This document shows, piece after piece, positions 58,348 through 64,000 of a DNA stretch of 64,000 nucleotides (positions within the stretch are counted from its first letter, which is position 1; every line of letters begins with the position of its first letter). The position numbers were made by a program, and so were the translations under genes. This DNA comes from Euonymus europaeus (lineage: Eukaryota; Streptophyta; Magnoliopsida; Celastrales; Celastraceae), in the NCBI GenBank assembly GCA_963580455.1, contig OY756957.1, positions 9,925,001 through 9,989,000 of the forward strand. Direction: 5' to 3'. The notes below the pieces were generated by a model. That model made no database searches. It was not told the origin of the DNA and saw only the letters and a program-made list of their open reading frames with translations.

Positions 58348-58700
58348 TGTTAACCCCTTCAAACCTAAGCCAAGAGCACTAAGAAATGGAGACGAAGGAG
58401 AAGAAAGCAGAAGAACTTCATTTCATTCAATACCATTCCAGTACATAGCCATTTGTTTATATACTATATTTCGACTACTAACAGACGTCAAGAATACCAT
58501 TCTTGACTAAACTACTTAACAGAAGAATTAACACTGTTAACAACTAACCAAGATAAACCATCCAATACGAACATGACAGCTGGCACAACTACTACTCAAT
58601 TAACAACCTAACTAACTTGCAGTAACTTGTTAATGAAGCAAGCCTTTTTATTCTCAACACAGGCCTCAATTCTTCTGGATCATATCTCTGGATCATATCA
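58348..58700 (-). repeat. 5' LTR of the chromovirus
   Basis: 353 bp; near-identical partner of 53435-53787. Confidence 0.93.
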
Positions 58701-58705
58701 GAGCT

Positions 58706-58928
58706 ACTGTTTTTCAGAGGGGATTTTTTCTGGAGTTGTTTGAGGAGGAGGAGCTCGGTCGGCAGATTGAAGAATGAGGACTTGGAGTTGGTTTTGGGGG
58801 GGATCCGGAAGGAAAAAACCAGAAAAGGCCGAACGAAGCTTGAAGAAGAAGGGGAAGGAAAAAGGAAAAGAAGAGGAAGGAGAGTGGATTTGGGGGCACT
58901 GCACACAGGTTTTTCAATCAACGATCGG
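58706..58928 (+). repeat. 3' LTR of the large element, second part, truncated
   Basis: Continues 53434 and matches 43108-43330 with about two substitutions. It stops at CGATCGG (58928), leaving about 1.5 kb of LTR missing, and is fused directly to copia sequence at 58929. Confidence 0.92.
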
Positions 58929-59480
58929 CATGTGTGGAGTTCTAACATGCTTAATGCTCTAAATGCAAGGAACATAAAGGGCTATGTGGATGGAAGTTCA
59001 CCAATTCCTCACACTTTTGAAGCAAACTACCAACTTCGGAGTTAGAGAAATAGTCTCATCAAGACTTGGATAACTAACTGTGTATCTCAATATATATTGG
59101 TTAGCATATCCAATCGGAATACTGCTCAAGAGCTTTGGACCGATTTGAAAAATAGATATGCTATAGTTAGTGAAACCAAATTTTTTGAGATGCACAGACA
59201 ATTGGCTAAAATCGAATAGGGCTCACTCTTAGTCACATATTACTATTCTAAAATCAAAAGTTTGTGGGATGAGTTTTAGTAGCATGATCAAATTTAACCT
59301 TGTAGGTTTGGTGGATGTGTTTGTGACAAAATGAGGTAAGTTTTGGCAAAAAAAGAAAGGGAAAGGATCATACAATTTTTGATGGGTTAAGAAGATACAT
59401 ACAATCATGTTAGCAGCCACGTGCTTCTCATGAGTCCCTTTTCAAATGTGGATAAAGCATTCAAAGTTATACTACAACAA
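58929..59480 (+). repeat. 552-bp second copy of copia gag sequence
   Basis: Same as 42034-42585 with no difference seen, including stop codons; it runs on without a break into the rest of the copia element at 59481. Confidence 0.95.
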
Positions 59481-62290
59481 GAAAGTAGACAAAATGTTTC
59501 TACTACAAATAAGCAACCTTTTGGTATGATAGTAAACTCAAACTATAAGGGCAAAGGCAATCACAACGACAACTACAAAGGCAAGCCTAGTAGAGATTCA
59601 AACAAGAACAAAAGTCAAACCAAGAAGATTAATCTTTTCTATGTTTACTATAAAAGGGACAACCGTACAATTGATAAGTGTTATAATAGACTCCATCCTC
59701 CCCAAAAAAAGCAAAGAACCAAAAACGACAATACATTTTCTGCCAATAAAGTGGAGACCTGTAATACATCAACAACTTCTAATCCTATTGCATTACATAT
59801 CACTCACAATCAATGTTAGCAAATCAAAGAATTTCTAAAATTTAAAGTCCCTGTAGAGGCTAATATGGAAGGAAAACATCATTTTGCTAACTTGACAACC
59901 TTCTCAGGTACAAATATTCAAAGTTCTTAGGGCATCACAAAATGGACAATAGATAGTAGTGCATCAGACCACATTATATGCAATCATGCTTTATTTCATT
60001 CATCTCATTTAGAACATGATTCAGATGTGCATCTACCAAATGGTAACAAATATATGATCACTCACATTGACATAATTAAACTCACTACCACCATAACACT
60101 GTATGATGTGTTATGTGTACCTAGTTTTAGTTACAATTTGATCTCAGTAGGAAAATTAGTCAAATAAAATCCCATTTCTGTCATTTTCACATCAAATAAA
60201 TGTGAATTGCAGGAGGATCTCACTATGAAGGAGAGTGGTATTGGAATCATCTCTAGAAGTCTATACATTCTCAATTAGAATCCAAGCAAAGAAGATGATC
60301 AAGCTCATTTAGTAAATTTTGTGGTCAATGCCAAATTTGGCACATGAGCTTAGGACATCCTTCAAAAAATGTAACAAAACTTTTGTCTAAACTAGTAGTG
60401 GGAACTGTTTCTGATTGTATTGAATGCCATCTAGGTAAGATGAAGAGAAAACCATTTTGTATAAGTTCCACTACATCTTATGGAACTTTTGACCTAATCT
60501 ATATGAATATTTGGGATCCTTTTAATGTTATATCTATTGATGGTTTTAGATTTTTTTTTTTACTATAGTAGATGACCCTCAAGGGCTACTTGGATATATT
60601 TAATGCATTCAAAGGATGAAACATGAAAATTTATTAAAGTCTTCATTACTTAAATGAAACACAGTCAGGATTGATAATGGTAAAGGTTTCTTATGCATGA
60701 TTATTTTATGACTGAAGGCATTATTCATCACAAGTCATGCCCTTACACACCCCAACAAAATGGGGTGGTAGAAAGGAAGCACAACATTTGATTAACATAG
60801 CTAGAACCTTAAGGTTTCAAAGTGAATTAAGTGAGGAATTCTGGTCATATTGTCTTCAAATAAAAGTCTATCTAGTCGATAGACTTCCCACTAGGATATC
60901 AGATAAAAATACTCCTTATCAAATACTCTATAATAAGATTGTAGACTAAAACTCTCTTAGAGTTTTTGTTTGGCCAAAAACACAAATAAGAGATCAAAAT
61001 TTGATTCCAAGGCTATTCCAACAGTCTTTCTAGGATATCCTTATGGAACTAAGGACTATAAACTACTAGACTTGAAAACACATGAAGTGTTTGTTTCAAG
61101 GGCTGTTCATTTCCTAGAGGTTCAATTTCCTTTCAAAACTACTTCTTCACCTCACTTTACTCAAATAGAACATCACACAGACAATCAAAAAGTTCATATC
61201 ACAAAAGTGAACACACAAAATGATAGAGTTGACACAGATACAACAACACACAATAAGAGAATTAGCAAAAGACCTACTTACCTGAATGACTATGAGCGTG
61301 ACATTGCTTCAGCATCCACATCCAACATTGCTCATGCATATTCTTTATTTGAAAATTAGCATGATTATTTTATTGATAACATCTCTAAATTTCAAGAACC
61401 TACAAATTTTTAGGATGCATTAAAATATACAAATTGGTGAAGAGCCATGCAAGCTTTAGAAGACAATAAAACATGGAAAATTACTAGTTACCTCCTCATA
61501 GGAAAGACAAATGGTAAGGCTAGTTGCCCAAGGTTTTAACCAAACCGAAGGGTTTGATTGTTCTGAAACGTTTTCTTCAGTGGTAAAAATTACCATATGT
61601 GAATTTTTCTGGCTTTGACAACCCATAAAGATTGGTTCATTCATCATTTAGATGTGCATAATGCGTTTCTAAATGGTGGCTTAGAGGAGGAAGTTAATAT
61701 AAACTTCCTCCAAAACATAAAGAACAAAATAATAATATAGTTTGTAAATTAAAAAAAATGGTCTAAAGCAAGCTTATACAAAGTAAGACTGTCTACTCCC
61801 TATTCCATTACAACAATAAGGGAAATATTATGAACCTACTACTCTATGTTGATGACATGATAGTATGAGGGAATAATAATTCCTTAATTACATATTTCAA
61901 AAATTATATAGTCTCTTCTTTCAAAATAAAAGACCTAGGGCTTTTAAAATATGTTTTAGAATTAGAAGTCCATAGAAACAAGTCTGGATTGACTATTACT
62001 CAACATAAATATGCTAGGGACGTACTAAAAGATACAACATTAACTAATTCTAAAATCATCAATTCCCCTATTGATACTAACTCCAAACTATCAATTAATC
62101 AAGGAAAACCTCTTCATGATCCACAGTCATATAGGAGATTAGTGGGTAGGCTGATATATCTAACCCTAAGTCCTAACTAGGCCTTATATCACTTTTGCTA
62201 TGAACATTCTTAGCCAATACATGAAATCCCCACAGATAGAGACTAGAGATTATTCAGACATTTAAAAATTTATGCAAAGTAAAAAATAAA
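59481..62290 (+). pseudogene. Decayed copia gag-pol, right part
   Basis: In order: gag C-terminus (59481-59820; lysine/asparagine-rich, with FYVYYKRDNRTIDKCYNR as a degraded zinc knuckle), protease WTIDSSASDHIICNHALF (about 59944), pre-integrase MSLGHPSKNVTKLLSKLV and CIECHLGKMKRKPF (60344-60470), integrase core with YTPQQNGVVERKH (about 60750) and FWSYCLQIKVYLVDRLPTR, the C-terminal VFLGYPYGTKDYKLLDLKTH (61030-61090), RT fragments LVAQGFNQTEGFDCSETFSS (about 61520), HHLDVHNAFLNGG, LLYVDDMIV and HKYARDVLKD...SYRRLVGRLIYL (61850-62160). Many stops, frameshifts and deletions; most of RNase H and the 3' LTR are not visible. Non-functional. Confidence 0.88.
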
Positions 62291-62333
62291 TGTTCAATCC
62301 AAATTTTTTGTTGAGTCTAACTTATGAATTGAA

Positions 62334-63172
62334 CTAGTGGCATACCCGCGCCACACGTGATTATTTTTTTAAAGTGCGGTTTTTTTTCTTCTGTATATAT
62401 CTAAATTTTTCTCTCTAAATTATATCTTTTACCAAGACCCAATACTTTAAACATAAATTACCGTGGTGCGTAACATATACACATTATGTTTATAAAGTTT
62501 GTTTATCATGATCTTGACTTATATTTTTTTATAAAGATAATTTCATTTTAGATTATACATTTTATATAAGAATCTTCATCAATATTTACATGTAAATAAG
62601 ATGTTAATTACCTTATATCTATATAATCTTAAAGTTAGTGGTATTTATAATTTTTTTTAAATGATATTGAATTCTGGCTCTTTAAATTTAATATTTGTTG
62701 TGATATATTGAGCATGGTTTAAAATTAAATTGTGAGTAGTATGCTTGACTATGTGTTTGAACTTCGAGTTACCTAGGAATGATGAAATAGACAAAAATAA
62801 AATAAAATGAAGGAACTTCTCATATTGAATGACTAAATTGAGGTATGAATTGCTTTGAATTTTGATTTTTCTAAATAATTATGACCTCAATGATATTAAT
62901 CTATCACATTAAATTGCAAATTCTCTCTCTTGAATCCGGATAATTGTGGAGCGTTTCTCTATCACATTGGATTGCAATTCTCTCTCTTGAATTCTATGTG
63001 GATCGCTTTTTCTCTCTATCAATATGTAAAATTGATCAAATGAAAGACTTTTTCGCTTTTACTCTAATAACTCGTGAAGAAATAAAAAAATGTTGTGAAA
63101 AATATAATGAGTTGCTATTGATAACGTCGTAAGGTCCAGAGGGTTTTTCCCGTTTTAATATAATGGTATTAG
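62334..63172 (-). mobile_element. Possible small Helitron-like element
   Basis: The minus strand ends GCGCGGGTATGCCACTAG (62337-62334 is CTAG) followed by T. The right side at about 63172-63150 reads TACCATTATATTAAAACGGG, the style of a Helitron 5' end but lacking an exact TC. The subterminal hairpin is degenerate. Low certainty. Confidence 0.35.
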
Positions 63173-63611
63173 TTAATAGTATTGATGATATATAAAGGTA
63201 TTTGAGAAGAAAGAACATATATATCATTAATAAGAAATAGATATATATAATTTAATTTAAAATAAAATATATAAATAATTCATCCTTGCATTTTTTTTCT
63301 TTTATATTTTAGGAGCTAGGAGAGGAAGACCAAAATGGCTGGTGTGACTTAAAAATTTGAGATCCTAATTTTAGGTTTAGAATGCCGAAACTCTCAATTC
63401 CATTTTCTCCGTCTTTGTCTTTGTGTGTCAAAAGCTTATGCAATCTGGGCCATATATATGTTACATGCACATACCATAAGTGTCCAAGAATCTTAATAAA
63501 GTCGGTAATTAAAAATGAAAAGTGCAATGATCTATTTTGTTTTTATTTTTTATGCAGCTTACGCGGAGCACTACTCTTAGTGCAGGATGCGGCTTACACT
63601 TTTAATATATA

Positions 63612-64000
63612 TTAGTTGCATACCCGTGCTTCGCGCGGCAAATAATTACTATGAGAATTTTAAATATATGACAATTTATGAATTCTTTTTTACCTATACG
63701 ACAAAAAAGTTGAGGATTAATGTACATTATTGTAAGATAAAGAACGATCAATGTCATTTCCTTTGCTACTGTGGTCTTCAAAGTTTTTCTCAAGGTTGAG
63801 GTCATTTTAGTAGCCAATGTATGAGTGTTAAAACCTATCAAAATAAGAAGAGTAGGGGGATGGAAGATGCATTCCTAGCTTCCTATCATTCAAAGAAGAT
63901 TCTCAAAATGACTACACTCCAATAGCGTCGTAAAATGTATGATTGCTAGCTGGTTATCTGCAATAATAGGTACCAAAAACAGAGAGTCCACAATCAAATG
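63612..64000 (-). mobile_element. Possible Helitron 3' end, element continuing beyond the window
   Basis: The minus strand has an imperfect hairpin CCGCGC-GAA-GCACGG, then GTATGCAA and CTAA (63615-63612) followed by T. It fits the CTRR-T rule and matches the layout of the terminus at 19043. The 5' end would be outside the window. Confidence 0.42.

Larger units (their letters stand above)
53435..58700 (-). mobile_element. Intact Reina-like Ty3 chromovirus (5266 bp)
   Basis: LTRs 53435-53787 and 58348-58700, 353 bp each, one difference found (GGATGATATC versus GGATCATATC). Target duplication GAGCT at 53430-53434 and 58701-58705, matching the uninterrupted copy at 43103-43107. In element sense (minus): 5' LTR TGATATGATCC...GGGGTTAACA, primer binding site TGGTATCAGAGC (58345-58334, initiator tRNA-Met type), one ORF, polypurine tract TTTGGAGGAGAGACTAGT (53805-53788), 3' LTR. 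All cis parts and the ORF look intact, so it is recent and possibly still competent; activity itself cannot be told from sequence. Confidence 0.95.
62291..64000. other. AT-rich right edge with Helitron-like termini
   Basis: No coding sequence accepted. Two Helitron-like 3' ends in minus orientation occur (62334 and 63612, listed separately). The rest is AT-rich and unrecognised. Confidence 0.5.

Overview
The window is nuclear DNA of a flowering plant, most likely a eudicot. It is AT-rich, has GT-AG introns, carries two host genes of plant families, and is otherwise packed with nested and decayed LTR retrotransposons and Helitron-like elements. I cannot name the species from sequence alone.

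Host genes. Positions 1-2621 (minus strand) hold the first six exons of a DUF789-family gene whose 3' end lies beyond the left edge; one intron appears to be of the rare GC-AG class. Positions 29256-30704 (plus strand) hold a complete three-exon exo-polygalacturonase (GH28, 387 residues, signal peptide, all catalytic motifs, TATA box about 100 bp upstream). No other intact host gene was recognised.

Left repeat block (about 3.7-29 kb). A minus-strand Ty3/gypsy pol relic (4868-9383) is split inside its integrase by a solo LTR with perfect 5-bp target duplications (5577-7355). It abuts a 3.4-kb solo LTR (9384-12786) whose ends resemble the large element farther right. Next come an Athila-like relic with gag and protease but no reverse transcriptase (about 12.8-16.6 kb), a possible solo LTR (17.31-17.96 kb), a putative 4.65-kb Helitron with both termini (19043-23694), AT-rich arrays, and a 'ttagacctc' minisatellite bracketed by a diverged direct repeat (25.1-26.6 kb).

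Middle block (31-42 kb). A small copia element has its integrase segment inverted relative to gag and protease (31353-32920). A complete gag-only LTR element with matching target duplications (33845-37531) has repeat arrays in its LTRs and before its 3' LTR. Decayed LTR-like sequence with palindromic repeats follows (38.3-41.8 kb).

Right block (41.8-62.3 kb) is a three-level nest. A decayed copia element was hit by a large non-autonomous Ty3-type element (5' LTR from 42586; two ORFs resembling the 'putative plant transposon protein' family; a tandem array before the 3' LTR). The 3' LTR of that element was in turn hit by a young, intact Reina-like chromovirus (53435-58700; one 1485-residue ORF; LTRs differing at one of 353 positions). 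The large element's 3' LTR stops after 745 bp and is fused to a second, identical 552-bp copy of the copia target sequence. That fusion is either a recombination scar or a haplotype switch in the assembly. The right edge (62.3-64 kb) is AT-rich and has two Helitron-like 3' termini.
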